Shown here in pieces: positions 28,001-38,400 of a DNA stretch of 64,000 bases. A program made the translations under genes and the position numbers. The notes under the pieces are model-generated. The model had not been told where the DNA came from. It made no database searches and saw only the letters and a list, made by a program, of their open reading frames with translations. How positions within the stretch are numbered: the first letter of the stretch is position 1; each line of letters starts with the position of its first letter. The stretch comes from Aestuariispira insulae (GTDB lineage: Bacteria > Pseudomonadota > Alphaproteobacteria > UBA8366 > Aestuariispiraceae): the NCBI RefSeq assembly GCF_003385955.1, contig NZ_QRDW01000011.1:62001-126000 (forward strand). The letters run 5' to 3'.

Positions 28001-31000
28001 TGTACCCCGCTGACCGAACGGTGATCCATATCCCGCCAGAGCTGGGCCTGGATTTCCCGGGCAAAATCGGCGAAATTCCGGTTGCGCCTGTTTCTAATTT
28101 CCAACAGCGTGACGGAGGTGAAATCTCCGATCAGGCGGCTGATGTTTTCATGCAGCGGCGGCCGGTTGAACAGCGGTAACGTCAGGCTGAAATCGGGGCT
28201 CGCCGACCAGCGCGCCAGGGTCTCCGAGAAGGCGGCCAGCAGCAACCCGGTCGGAGTGATGCCATGCCGGCGTGCCCGATCCTTGATCGCCTGCCACAGG
28301 TCGGCCTCAATAATGCGGTCGCGTCTTGTGAAGGTCGGGTTGCTCAGCTGTTCCGGCCGACAGGCCAGGGGCAGGTCCGGGCCTGGCGGCAATTGATCCA
28401 ATCGGGCGCGCCAATAATCGAGATCCTTTTGATAGCCGGAGGATTTCTTGAAATTTTGCTGTGCGATTACACAATCGCGGAAGGTCAGGTCAATTGGCGG
28501 CAGATCCCGCTCCAGGTCCCGGTAAAGCGCGACCAGCTCATGGGAAAAAACCTGGCTGCTGGCGGCATCCATGATGAGGGCATCCATGCTGAGATGCAGA
28601 TGGCAGCGGTCATCCTCCAACTGGCTGGCGCGGAACTCGAACAAGGGCCACTGGCTGGCATCCAGCACCTGATGGGACATAGCCTGCCGGGTCTGTTCCA
28701 GGGCGGTTTTCTGTTCATTTTCCGACAAGCCGCGCAAATCCTGTGTTTGGATCTGATAGCTTGGCACCTGGCTTAGAACCCTTTGGCTGCCGTCCGCATC
28801 AAAAACCGCGCGCAGCATGCCATGCCGCTGTATCATACGGTTCAATGCTTTTTCCAATCGGGGGATGTCCAATCCCCGGATCGCCAGTTCCTCATAGGCA
28901 TGGGCGCTGACCCCGCCCAGGTCCAAATGGCTGTCCCGGCCGATCCAGTATGCCTGCTGGATATCGGTGAGGGGGAAGGGGGCATCGGCCTCTTCTGGCG
29001 CGGGGTTGAAATAGTCGGCGATCTCTCCGTCAGAATGAACCTCGTTGGCGTTGTCACTCGGCATGGTCTCAAGACGCGAAAGCAGCCGGCCCACGGTTGG
29101 ATATTCAAATAACATGCTGAGCGAGACGGCACTTCCGGCGGTTTCGCGTAGAGTATGGACCAGGCGGGTCGCCATCAGGGAATGGCCGCCCAGCTCGAAA
29201 AAATTGTCATCAAGGCCGACGTTGGGGACCTGCAGGATCTCAGACCAGATCCGGCAGGTTTCGATCTCTAACGGTGTGATCGGCGCGCGATGGGAGATTT
29301 GATCGCCAAAATCCGGTTCCGGCAGGGCCTTTCGGTCCAGTTTGCCATTGGCGTTCAGCGGCAGCTTTTCCATGGTAACCCATTGGCCGGGGATCATATG
29401 ATCGGGCAGTTGTCGGCGCAGATGATCCTTCAAGGCCTCATGGGGTGCGCTACCGCTCACATAGGCGACCAGTTGCTGGCTGGTGGCCTGTCCGCCTTTC
29501 AGGATCACGGCGACATCCCGAATATCTGGATGTGCTCGCAAGAGATGTTCAATCTCGTTCAACTCAATACGGAAACCACGGAATTTTATCTGGTCATCCT
29601 TGCGGCCGATGAATTCCAATATGCCGTCACCACGCTGCCGGGCCAAATCGCCGGTGGCATAGATGCGTTCTTCGATGCCAAAGGGCAGGGTGATGTCACG
29701 GAACCGCTCTGCGGTCAGATTATCCTGGGCCAGATAGCCAGCTGCCAGGTTCGCCCCGGCGACATGAATCTCGCCAACCACACCTGGCGGCACCGGTTGC
29801 TGTGCCTTGTCCAGCAGATAGATCCGGCTGTTGGCGATGGGTTTGCCGATCGGAGGATGGGTTTCCCAACGGTCCATCTCGGCGCAATTCAGGCGCTGTT
29901 GGCTCGCTACATGGGTTTCAGTCGGACCATATTGGTTGCACAGATACCGGCTGCCCAAATAACGCAACAGGTTTTTCAGGCCGTCCGTGACAGTTACCGC
30001 TTCGCCCGCCGTGATGATATCGCATCCGTTTGCGGCCGGTTCGGCCAATTGATCATCGCCGTCTGCCTGCATCAGCGCCATTTGCTGTAAAACGGCAAAG
30101 GGCAGATAGGCGCGATCCAGGTCGTTCTTGCGGATCAGATGCGGCAATTGACCGAGATCCAGGCGTTCTTCCTCTGTCGGCAGGAAAAGGGCGGCACCGC
30201 TGGCCAGGCTGCACAGGATTTCCTGGAAAGAGACATCAAAATTCAGGGAGGCAAATTGCAGGACGCGGGTTGGCAGGCTTGCGGACTGTTGGTCCTCCGC
30301 CTGCTGCCAGGCCACAAGATTGCGCAGCATGCCCCGGGTCTGGACCACCCCCTTGGGCCGCCCTGTCGAACCGGAGGTATAGAGGATATAGGCCGGATCA
30401 TTGTCGGTTGCAGGAACCGGGGCCTCTGGCGGAATGCCACCCGACATGTCAGCATCATCCAAGCAAATTTCTTGCGTGCTTCCCATAATGGGCCGCAAGG
30501 TGGCACCTGTGGCGGTCGAGGTGACAACCAATCCCGGACCGGCTTCCTGGATAATCGTCTCCAGTCGGTTGGCCGGATAGTTGGGGTCCAGCGGGATGAC
30601 CAGATTCTTGTTGAACAATGCTGCCAAGACGGCGGCAATCATATCCGTGCTGCGCGGCAGGCAGATCGCGATTGGGGTGCCGGGTTCCAAACCGGTTTGT
30701 CTGAATTGTCCTTGGATGAACCCGCACCGGGACAGAAGAGCGCCAAAACTGGTTTCTTCCCGGCTGGACAGAAGGGCTGGCCGGTCGGGCTGATCTGACG
30801 CCCAGGAAAAGATCTGGTTCAGCGGGTCTTGGTCAACAGGAACTGGAGAGGCTGTGTCATTCCACGCGAGCAGGACCTGCTGCATTTTGCTGTCCGCGAT
30901 CAGGGGTAGCCTTGAACAGGTCCGGGCATCTTCTTCGAGAACAGCCAGCGTCATGCGGGTGAATTGCCCTGCCATCTCCTGGATGGTTGCCGGTTCAAAC

Positions 31001-34000
31001 AGGCTGCTGGCAAATTCAATCACCGCCTGAAATTGCCCATTCCGGTCCCCCATGGACAATAGAAGGTCGAACTTGGCCCCGCCAGGGGCAATGCTTTCAC
31101 GGCTGGTGGTCAGTCCGTCGAGATCGTAACGCTCATCATTTTCGCTGCCTTCCCAGGCGAACATGACCTGGAAAATCGGGGCATGGGAGAGATCCCGCAT
31201 GGGATTGAGTGTTTCAACGATCTGATCGAAGGGCAATTCCTGATGATCTTGGGCCTCCAGGATTGTTTGCCGCATCCGTCGCAGATATTCGGCGGAGGAA
31301 ACATTCGGATCATACCGGACCGGTATCGGCAGGCTGTTAGTAAAGAAACCCAATATTCCGTCCAGACCGGGGGCGTTGCGATTGGCGACCGGGGTGCCGA
31401 TGACAAATTCATCCTGGCCGCTGCGCCGGGCGAGATACAGACTCCAGCAAGCCAGCAATAACATAAAGGGACTTGATTGCTGACGATCCGCGAAAGCCAT
31501 GATCCGTTGGCTTTCCTGCCGGTCAAAAGTAAAGCTGACACGTGCGCCTTTGAAATCCTGCCTGGGCGGGCGCGGATGGTCGGTCGGCAGGTTCAGGACC
31601 GGCGGCATTGTCTTGAGTTGATCAACCCAATAGTCCAGCTGTCCGGCCCAGGCACCTGCTTCCAGCTGGTCATTTTGCCAGGCCGCATAATCGGCATATT
31701 GCAGTACCAGCGGCGCGAGGTCCGCCCCATTATAAAACTGGCTGAATTCACGGGCGAACACGCCCATAGACCAGGCGTCGCCCAGTATATGATGGAGGGT
31801 AACCAGAAGGAGATGTTCTTCCGTGCCAAGACGGATCAGGGAGGCCCGGGCCAGCGGGCCTTTGGCCAGATCAAACGGTTTTGAAACTTCCTCTTCGATC
31901 CGTCGACCGAGATGTCCATCCTTGGCGGAGAGGTCCAGACATTCCAGCGGGAAGGGCTGGCCCGGCGGATGGATTTCCTGGCGCGGGGTGCCGCTTTGAT
32001 CAGGAAAGGAAGTGCGCAGGCTTTCATGTCGGTCCTGTAGCCCGTTGAGCGCCTGTTGCAGCCTGACCCGGTCCAACGGGCCTTGCAGCCGGAGGCCTAG
32101 CGGCATGTGATAGGCGCTACCGGTCTGCCCCATCCGGTCCAGGAACCACAGGCGCTGTTGCGCGAAGGAAAGCGGCAAGGGCTTTGACCGGTCGGCCTTG
32201 GCGATCTGCCGTTGCGGAGGTTGTTCCAACCGGTACAGGCTCTCCAACCGGAACAGGCTCTGGGCAAGATCCTTCAGCACTGGCTCGGCAAAGAGGGCCG
32301 TTGGCGGATATTCCAGATTAAAGGCTTCGCGGATGGCCGCAGAGAGGCGGATCGCCAGCAGGGAATGACCGCCCAGGTCAAAGAAATTGTCGGTGCGCGC
32401 GATATCCTTACGCTTGAGAATCTTTGCCCAGATCGCAGCCAGTTTCTCTTCCCGCTCCCCCTCAGGCTTGGCCAACAGGGCGGGATCACGGACGGTTTCC
32501 GGAACAGGCAGGGCCGCTTTATCCAGTTTCCCGTTGGCGGTGAGCGGGAATTGTCTGAGGGGGATTACCGCAGCCGGGATCATATGGTCCGGCAGCTGGC
32601 CGCGCAGGTGATCAAGCATCTGATCGGCGAATGGGCTGTCGCCTGCGGTCTTTTCTCCTTGGCAGATGACATAGCTCATGATCCGGTTACCGGCCTGCAG
32701 CAGGGTGACTGCATCGCAGATTTCCGGATGGCTGAGCAAGGCGGTATCAACCTCGCCCAGTTCCGTGCGGATTCCGCGGATCTTGACCTGGGCATCATCG
32801 CGCCCCAGGAATTCCAGTCCGCCATCCGGGTGCCGCCGGACCCGGTCGCCAGTTCGATAGAACCCACCGGTGGGGTGATTAGGAAAACGCTCTGCCGTCA
32901 GATCATCGCGCCCGTGATACCCGTCGGCCAGTGCGGGGCCGCTGATGCATAATTCACCGGCGACCAGGTCTGGCACAGGGTTAAGATCACCGTCCAGAAT
33001 GTGAAAACGGCAATTGCCAAGCGGTTGGCCTAGTGGCAGCCAGTTGCGCCCGGCCAGGAGATCAAGGGAAAGTTCCTGCGCGGCATTGTCGATAGTGGCC
33101 TCAGTTACGCCATAGGCGTGATAGATTTGGGCCTTGTCGGCGCTGAGCGCACAGAGACGGCGCGCCTGGGCAACGGACCAACGGTCGGAACCGCAAATCA
33201 CGGTCTTCAGTTTTTCCGGCCAGTCAGATGTTTTCTCCAACTGTTCAATCAATGGATTGAGGAGGGCTGGCACAAAATCGGCAAAACTTACCTCTTCTTT
33301 ACGGATTAGCTGGAATAGGGCCGCACTGTCCAGCATATGGTGCCGCTGGGGAATGATCAGTGTTCCGCCAAAACACAGGGCGCGCAGCATATCCGCCAAA
33401 TAGACATCAAAGGAAAAACCAGCCATCTGCAAAAGCCGCGTTTCCGGACCCAGCGTGTAAACCTGCGGCCAGGCAGTGACCAGGCTTGCAAGCGCGCCGT
33501 GGCTGACCTTGACCCCTTTCGGTCGGCCGGTGGAGCCGGAGGTGTAAATCAGGTAGGCGGTATCGGTGGCGGATTGTTCGGGAAATGGCTCTGGGGAACT
33601 GTCTGTATCACCGTTGATCCAATGATCGCGGATTTGGTCCAGGTTTTTGATCCCGGCAGTTGTTTCAGCTTGTTCAACTGCTTTGGCGAGGGCTTCTTCG
33701 GTAGTCCGGTCCGCTAGAATGATGGCAGCGCCGCTATCGGCGAGCATCATGCTCAACCGGCTGGCGGGATAGCTGGGGTCCATCGGCATATAGGCGGCTC
33801 CGGCGCGCCAGGCAGTCAGGATGGCCGCCAGCCGGTAAAACGGATCTTCGAGGCAAAGTGCGACAACAGCCCCCGGTTCAAGTCCCTGGCCTCGTAGCAA
33901 GGTCGCCAGTTTCTCCGAGCGCTCCAGAAGTTCCTGGTAAGTCCATTGCTGGCTGTCCTGGCGGATTGCGGTTTGGTTCGGATGCTGTTGAGCTATTGCC

Positions 34001-35427
34001 GCAATGGTCTGGAGGACGGGAACTGATATCTTGTCCGGATCACAGATCATGGGTGTTGGCCCGTCGGATATGTTGGCGAGCGTCAGGGATGCAAGCGACT
34101 GATCCGGGCTGCTGATCAGGCTTTCCAACAGGCAGAGAAAATAACGGGCGAACCGGGCGGCTGTTGCCTCGGAGAAAAGCGCGCAGGCATATTCCAGGCC
34201 GCCGGAAAAGACGTTCCCCTCTTCACCCAATTCCAAGGTCAGATCGAACTGGGCATGACCGGCAGGCAGATCCAATGGGGATGCAGCGGCCCCAGAAAAT
34301 AAATCTCCTGATGTTTCGGCTGCGCGCCAGGAAAAGAGAGTCTGGAACAGTGGTGAAAAGCTGCGGCTGCGCCTGGGGTTCAGGCGCTCTACAATCTCGG
34401 ACAGGGGGAAGTCGCGATTGTCCTGGGCATCCAGCAGATTGATTCGGATCTGTTCAAGGAAATCACCGGCTGCCATGTCACGTGCCATGGAACAGCGGAT
34501 CGGCAGGGTATTGATGAAAAGGCCGCAGCGCTCTTCCTCGCCGCTGGTCCGGGTATCCATGGGCATGCCGATGGCGAAATCCGACTGGTCGGAAAGCCGC
34601 CCCAGCAGAATGGCGTAAGCCGCAAATAGGATCGTGGCGGGCGAGCATTGCCATTGCCTGGCAAAAGCGCGCACCCGGGCAGACAGGTCCGGTGAAATGG
34701 TCAGCGGCAGAAACCCGCCTGAAAAATCCTGTATTGCGGGCCTTGGATAATCCCCAGGGATTTGAAGCCAGTCCTGTACACCGGCCAGCGCGCCTGTCCA
34801 ATATTCCGCCTGACGGTCATGCCTGTCGGCAGACAGCTGGCGGGAAGGGCTTGGTTTTGGGACTGGCAAGCTGTTGCCGGCATAGAGCGTTTTCAAATCC
34901 TCGATCAGGATGGCGAGCGAGGTGCCATCGGCCACGATATGATGCACGGTCAGCATCAGCCAGCTCCGGCCTGGCTGGCTCACCAATGTCAGGCGGCAGC
35001 ACCGGCCATTCTCCAGGTCAAATGGCCGGTTGCGTTCCTGGCGGCAGATCCGCAAGGCCTCTTCCTGGCCGGGGGTATCTTCGTTGAGAACGAAAATCTG
35101 GTAATCGTCTTGATCCAACTGCTCAGCCTGCGCACAGCGCAGTTGGCCCTGATCTTCCCAGAATCTGGTCTTGAGAATGGGATGGCGATCCAGCAGGGCT
35201 GTGAAAGCCTGCCGCAATTTGTCGCCGTGAAGCGGGGCCTCAATTTCGAAACCGCGGGAAAGGTGATAGCTGCCGCCGATATGATCAAGGCGATTGAGAA
35301 ACCAGAGTCGTTCCTGTTCTGGTGAAACCTCGGGGGCCTTTTGGGGGCGCGTGGAAGATTTTCCGGCGGAAAGCATTGCTTTCAACTGGTCGGGGGTCAG
35401 GTTTCGAAGATCGGCGTTTTTTGTCAT
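25027..35427 (-). CDS. NRPS: C-A-T-C-A-T-Cy-A(Cys)-T-Ox, thiazole-forming
   Basis: A 3466-residue three-module synthetase. Module 1: C (about 35-460, HHIVADGTS), A (about 470-975) with code DVADIGAID, one residue from known Arg codes, T at GGHSL (about 1016). Module 2: C (about 1085-1520, HHILGDAWS), A (about 1535-2020) with Pro-like code DVQYIAQVA, T at GGHSL (about 2078). Module 3: Cy (about 2150-2575), with DALIMDAAS fitting DxxxxDxxS in place of HHxxxDG and with TPQVWMDH; A (about 2610-3090) with code DLYNLSLIW, the known Cys code; T at GATSI (about 3145); and a C-terminal FMN oxidase/nitroreductase-like domain (about 3240-3440; RSVRSY, SAGGLYPLQVYLF, GSVAQLL). Module 3 should make a thiazoline from Cys and oxidise it to a thiazole. 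The protein ends in the acidic peptide MQVEEEIEEIEI, a likely docking tag. It begins 55 bases after the upstream synthetase gene. Confidence 0.95.
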   Translation of the reverse strand: MTKNADLRNLTPDQLKAMLSAGKSSTRPQKAPEVSPEQERLWFLNRLDHIGGSYHLSRGFEIEAPLHGDKLRQAFTALLDRHPILKTRFWEDQGQLRCAQAEQLDQDDYQIFVLNEDTPGQEEALRICRQERNRPFDLENGRCCRLTLVSQPGRSWLMLTVHHIVADGTSLAILIEDLKTLYAGNSLPVPKPSPSRQLSADRHDRQAEYWTGALAGVQDWLQIPGDYPRPAIQDFSGGFLPLTISPDLSARVRAFARQWQCSPATILFAAYAILLGRLSDQSDFAIGMPMDTRTSGEEERCGLFINTLPIRCSMARDMAAGDFLEQIRINLLDAQDNRDFPLSEIVERLNPRRSRSFSPLFQTLFSWRAAETSGDLFSGAAASPLDLPAGHAQFDLTLELGEEGNVFSGGLEYACALFSEATAARFARYFLCLLESLISSPDQSLASLTLANISDGPTPMICDPDKISVPVLQTIAAIAQQHPNQTAIRQDSQQWTYQELLERSEKLATLLRGQGLEPGAVVALCLEDPFYRLAAILTAWRAGAAYMPMDPSYPASRLSMMLADSGAAIILADRTTEEALAKAVEQAETTAGIKNLDQIRDHWINGDTDSSPEPFPEQSATDTAYLIYTSGSTGRPKGVKVSHGALASLVTAWPQVYTLGPETRLLQMAGFSFDVYLADMLRALCFGGTLIIPQRHHMLDSAALFQLIRKEEVSFADFVPALLNPLIEQLEKTSDWPEKLKTVICGSDRWSVAQARRLCALSADKAQIYHAYGVTEATIDNAAQELSLDLLAGRNWLPLGQPLGNCRFHILDGDLNPVPDLVAGELCISGPALADGYHGRDDLTAERFPNHPTGGFYRTGDRVRRHPDGGLEFLGRDDAQVKIRGIRTELGEVDTALLSHPEICDAVTLLQAGNRIMSYVICQGEKTAGDSPFADQMLDHLRGQLPDHMIPAAVIPLRQFPLTANGKLDKAALPVPETVRDPALLAKPEGEREEKLAAIWAKILKRKDIARTDNFFDLGGHSLLAIRLSAAIREAFNLEYPPTALFAEPVLKDLAQSLFRLESLYRLEQPPQRQIAKADRSKPLPLSFAQQRLWFLDRMGQTGSAYHMPLGLRLQGPLDRVRLQQALNGLQDRHESLRTSFPDQSGTPRQEIHPPGQPFPLECLDLSAKDGHLGRRIEEEVSKPFDLAKGPLARASLIRLGTEEHLLLVTLHHILGDAWSMGVFAREFSQFYNGADLAPLVLQYADYAAWQNDQLEAGAWAGQLDYWVDQLKTMPPVLNLPTDHPRPPRQDFKGARVSFTFDRQESQRIMAFADRQQSSPFMLLLACWSLYLARRSGQDEFVIGTPVANRNAPGLDGILGFFTNSLPIPVRYDPNVSSAEYLRRMRQTILEAQDHQELPFDQIVETLNPMRDLSHAPIFQVMFAWEGSENDERYDLDGLTTSRESIAPGGAKFDLLLSMGDRNGQFQAVIEFASSLFEPATIQEMAGQFTRMTLAVLEEDARTCSRLPLIADSKMQQVLLAWNDTASPVPVDQDPLNQIFSWASDQPDRPALLSSREETSFGALLSRCGFIQGQFRQTGLEPGTPIAICLPRSTDMIAAVLAALFNKNLVIPLDPNYPANRLETIIQEAGPGLVVTSTATGATLRPIMGSTQEICLDDADMSGGIPPEAPVPATDNDPAYILYTSGSTGRPKGVVQTRGMLRNLVAWQQAEDQQSASLPTRVLQFASLNFDVSFQEILCSLASGAALFLPTEEERLDLGQLPHLIRKNDLDRAYLPFAVLQQMALMQADGDDQLAEPAANGCDIITAGEAVTVTDGLKNLLRYLGSRYLCNQYGPTETHVASQQRLNCAEMDRWETHPPIGKPIANSRIYLLDKAQQPVPPGVVGEIHVAGANLAAGYLAQDNLTAERFRDITLPFGIEERIYATGDLARQRGDGILEFIGRKDDQIKFRGFRIELNEIEHLLRAHPDIRDVAVILKGGQATSQQLVAYVSGSAPHEALKDHLRRQLPDHMIPGQWVTMEKLPLNANGKLDRKALPEPDFGDQISHRAPITPLEIETCRIWSEILQVPNVGLDDNFFELGGHSLMATRLVHTLRETAGSAVSLSMLFEYPTVGRLLSRLETMPSDNANEVHSDGEIADYFNPAPEEADAPFPLTDIQQAYWIGRDSHLDLGGVSAHAYEELAIRGLDIPRLEKALNRMIQRHGMLRAVFDADGSQRVLSQVPSYQIQTQDLRGLSENEQKTALEQTRQAMSHQVLDASQWPLFEFRASQLEDDRCHLHLSMDALIMDAASSQVFSHELVALYRDLERDLPPIDLTFRDCVIAQQNFKKSSGYQKDLDYWRARLDQLPPGPDLPLACRPEQLSNPTFTRRDRIIEADLWQAIKDRARRHGITPTGLLLAAFSETLARWSASPDFSLTLPLFNRPPLHENISRLIGDFTSVTLLEIRNRRNRNFADFAREIQAQLWRDMDHRSVSGVQVLRELSQHRGEQQSAMPIVMNSTLIDMAGREEAETLTRAFEAETIATITQTPQVWMDHTILEIDGALHFNWDSIDALFPEGMIANMFTAYNAQLDQLAGEACWAEKPSEPLAAPMPIPADRPLPAGRGLIQDLFDEQALVSPDAVALIAPDRTLTYGELRKEALSLASHLQQAGLTAGQLTAVMMDQGWQQVVACLGILYAGGAYLPLDPALPRDRRCQILKRTDTKIILIKEGQVEDLPDRFTSLALTRSLLSNDQEPEAVSTSHLDLAYVIFTSGSTGEPKGVMINHRGAVNTLLDINHRLSVGADDRVLAISALGFDLSVYDIFGTLAAGAALILLDPEQARDPAHWHDLIWQHDISLWNSAPALMTLLVEFCESDRTRLPDSLRMVMLSGDWIPLSLPERLRAIASRASLLSLGGATEASIWSICYPVETIDPDWSSIPYGRAMQDQQFHILDGQMCPRPVWAVGELFISGTGLAMGYWGDEEQTAHRFIQHPVTGERLYRTGDMGRWLPDGNIEFLGRVDNQVKIQGFRVELGEIETVLSSHPGIQTAVTKIWGDAQAEKTLAAYVIPENSHWPDHETMAHDLAAHLAERLPAYMVPGSFTVIDRLPLSSNGKVDRKQLPTPRAANAKDEPKISHDTNGPDDPGILEIVRSVLNNPALEREDNLLQAGATSIDIVRISNALSAQTGFRPKLARFMAVPSVAELLRQWRDHEPAPQISEAKDNTSIKAIDDPAERQAFKLAEHGLRTLPADRACVDLTDETRTSNGKRYDDFRSVRSYRADPVSLDQLTELLSCLARNSVPDQPRYQYASAGGLYPLQVYLFAKEGRVSGLEAGGYYYHPGTRKLIRTGSGNLLSGLGYDYFVNRPVFEQAAFSLFMIADMAAIEPLYGPQSRDFCLIEAGSVAQLLTMEAAPSGLGLCGMGSVETEELTPLFELSPSHQVIYSMIGGRRSDSQPSPVFAEAVAPQSALNQAPAMQVEEEIEEIEI

Positions 35428-35482
35428 TATCTTAAGGCCTTGTTATGCTGTGCTCTTTGGCGTCTGGGCGAAAGGATATCGC

Positions 35483-38400
35483 TCAGGACGCTGCCTCTGC
35501 GTCAATCTCACCGAAAATGTGATCCAGCAGGCCCCGGATGGTGGGGCGCTCGAAAAAGCTCCGGAGCGGGATTTCTGCCCCCAGCAGATCGCGGATCTGG
35601 GCGGTCATGCGGGCCGCCAGCAGCGAATGCCCCCCGCAATCGAAGAAACTGTCATCCAGGCCGATTTGATCGAGATCCAGCAAACCGCACCAAATCTCGG
35701 CAACCGCTATTTCAAGCGCGGTTTCCGGACGGGCTGTGATTTCTTCCCGATAACCGGGGGCTGGCAGGGCAGAGCGGTCCAGCTTGCCGTTTCGGGTCAG
35801 CGGGATGCTCTCCAGGCGGATGAAATGGCCGGGGACCATGTAGGGCGGCAGGCATTGTTCCAAATGCTGGCGCAGTGCCTGGCCGTCGGGAACCATCGCT
35901 TGGTCCTCGGGCAGGAAATAGGCAATCAGCTGCTGGTTGCCGGAGGCATCGGGATGGGCGGTGGCAATGGCCTGCCGGATATCGTCGTGCTGTTCCAGCT
36001 GATACTCGATCTCTCCGGCTTCAATCCGATACCCCCGGATTTTGAGCTGGTGATCCTCGCGGCCCCGATAACGGAACGATCCATCGGGGTTGCCGATGGC
36101 CCGGTCCCCGGTGCGGTAAATCCTCAAACCACCCCTCTGCTGAAAGGCCTGGTCGGTTAGATCGGGCCGGTTGTGATACCCGATTGCAAGACCCGGTCCG
36201 GCAATACAGAGCTCGCCTTCCACGCCGGCGGGCAGGATATTGCCGTAATCATCAAGAATGTGGACGGCATTGCCGTATTGCGCCGATCCGATGGAAACGA
36301 TTGCGCCCTCTTCCTCACTAACGAGGCTTTCCGCTGTGACCTCATGCCAGCAGCAATAGATCGTGGCTTCCGTCGGGCCGTAATGATTGATCAGCCGGGC
36401 AAAAGGCAATTGCTGGTGGAATATGCGGGCCAGCGCCACCGGAAGGGCCTCACCACCGCTGTCGACCTGTTGCAGGCTGGTACAGGTTCCGGCGGATCCA
36501 TCCTCCAGGAAATGGCGCAAGAGCGAAGGCACAAACTGGCAATGGGTGATGCTTTCTCCTCGGATCAAGTCCGATAGTCTGCCGGGGTCCAGCAGATTGG
36601 CCGTTTCGGCAATCACAAGGGATGCCCCTTCCGTCAAGGGCCAGAAGATTTCCCGGAAGGATATGTCGAAACTGAGAGAGGTGGTGCACAACACCTTGTC
36701 TGTTTCGTTAAGCGGCTCGCCGGTTGCCAGCCCCTGGACATAATTACTCAAGGCGCTGTTGGGGATCACCACGCCTTTCGGTGTGCCGGTGGAGCCGGAG
36801 GTGTAGATGATATAGGCGGGATCATCCGTTGCGGCGGCGCGCGGTGAAAAGCTTTCCCGGCCGCTGAGATCATGGGCGGAAAGATCGGTGGTTTGGGCAG
36901 GTTGCCCTGCCAGGGCGTTTGCACGGTTGGCGGTTTCGACAGATAGCTGATCGCAGATGATTTGGTCCGGGCGGCTGTCGGCCAAGGCCTGGGCGAGGCG
37001 CTGTTCAGGATGGGCCGGGTCCAGCGGAATGAAACAGCCGCCCGCTTTCATCACGGCGAGCAGCGCGACCGGGATCCAGCGGGTTCTCGGCAGGCAGATC
37101 GCCGCTTTGCTCCTGCTGCCAAAACCGCTTTTCTTTAGCAGGCCTGCCAGCTGGTCGGAATAGCGTTCCAACTCCCCGTAGGTAAAGCAGCCGTCCGGGG
37201 CGGATATCGCAGTTTTATCAGGTGTCAGTCCGGCTTGTTCACTGACCCTGTTGAGGATGGGAATGGCGGGATGCTGAGGTTGTGCCAGCGTGTTTTCCGG
37301 CAAGCGAATCCGACAGGCAGGGGCCTCGGTCGGTTTGTCCAGCTCCCGTGTCATCTCCTGCAGCCGTTCCAAGAGACTATTCATCACCAGATCGGCATCA
37401 ATGCCGGAACGGGCCTGCAAGGTGACCCGGAAACCGTCGCGGCTGTCATCGACAGCCAGCATCAGGGGGTAATTGCTGCGTTCCTCAGCGCCTAAGAACC
37501 GGGAACCGGGCAGATTACGGATATCTCGATTGGTATCAGTCTGTTCCATCCTGTCGGAATGGCGGTAATTCAGCAGGCTGGCAAAAAGCGGTAATGGCGC
37601 CCGGATCTCGCTGCATTGCTGCGCCTGGGCGAGGGATGCCGCCTCGTGCTGCAATAGCTGCGAAAGCTGATCCTGGACCTCGGTGAGCATCCTTGCTGCC
37701 GGTGTTTCATCCAGACGGACCCGGAAGGGCAAGGTGTTGATGAACGGGCCCAGGATACGCTCGGCCCCGGCCATGCCCTGAAGGCGGCCAAACAGCACCG
37801 TGCCGAAAACAACATCCAACTGGCCCGATGTCTGGGCCATCACCTGGGCCCAGGCCATATGGAAGAGGGCCGCTGGGCTGGCCCGGTAGCTGCGGCAGGT
37901 TTGATAGATCCGGCCGGCCAGTTCGTCCTCCAGATGGAGGCGGCGTTCCGTGACCGAGCCGCCGTCATCATAGATATCCGACTGGCCGAAGGGGATGGTC
38001 GGGGTTTCAAAATCCGAAAGCAGGGTCTCGAAATACCGGCGATGGCGTTCTTTCTCTGCCGGGTCGGCCGCCAGGGCGACATAGTTGCGGAACGGCAGGG
38101 CGGGCGGCAGCCGATCAAAATCACCTTCCAGATCCGTCAGGATTTCCGACTGCATCTGTTTTAGCGAACTGTTGTCGTCAATCAGGTGATGGAACTGCAT
38201 CAATGCCAGCCATCCATCGCCTTCCGGGGCCAGATAGATCCGCAACAGCGGTGCCTGTGTCAGATCCATGAGATTCTGCCGACTGCCATAATGGTCGATC
38301 AGATAGGCGCGCGGATCATCTGTTGCAGGCGGAATAGAAACGGTTTCAACCGAAAGCGTCACTTGGCGCAGGACGACCTGAATTGGCATGTGCAATCCCT

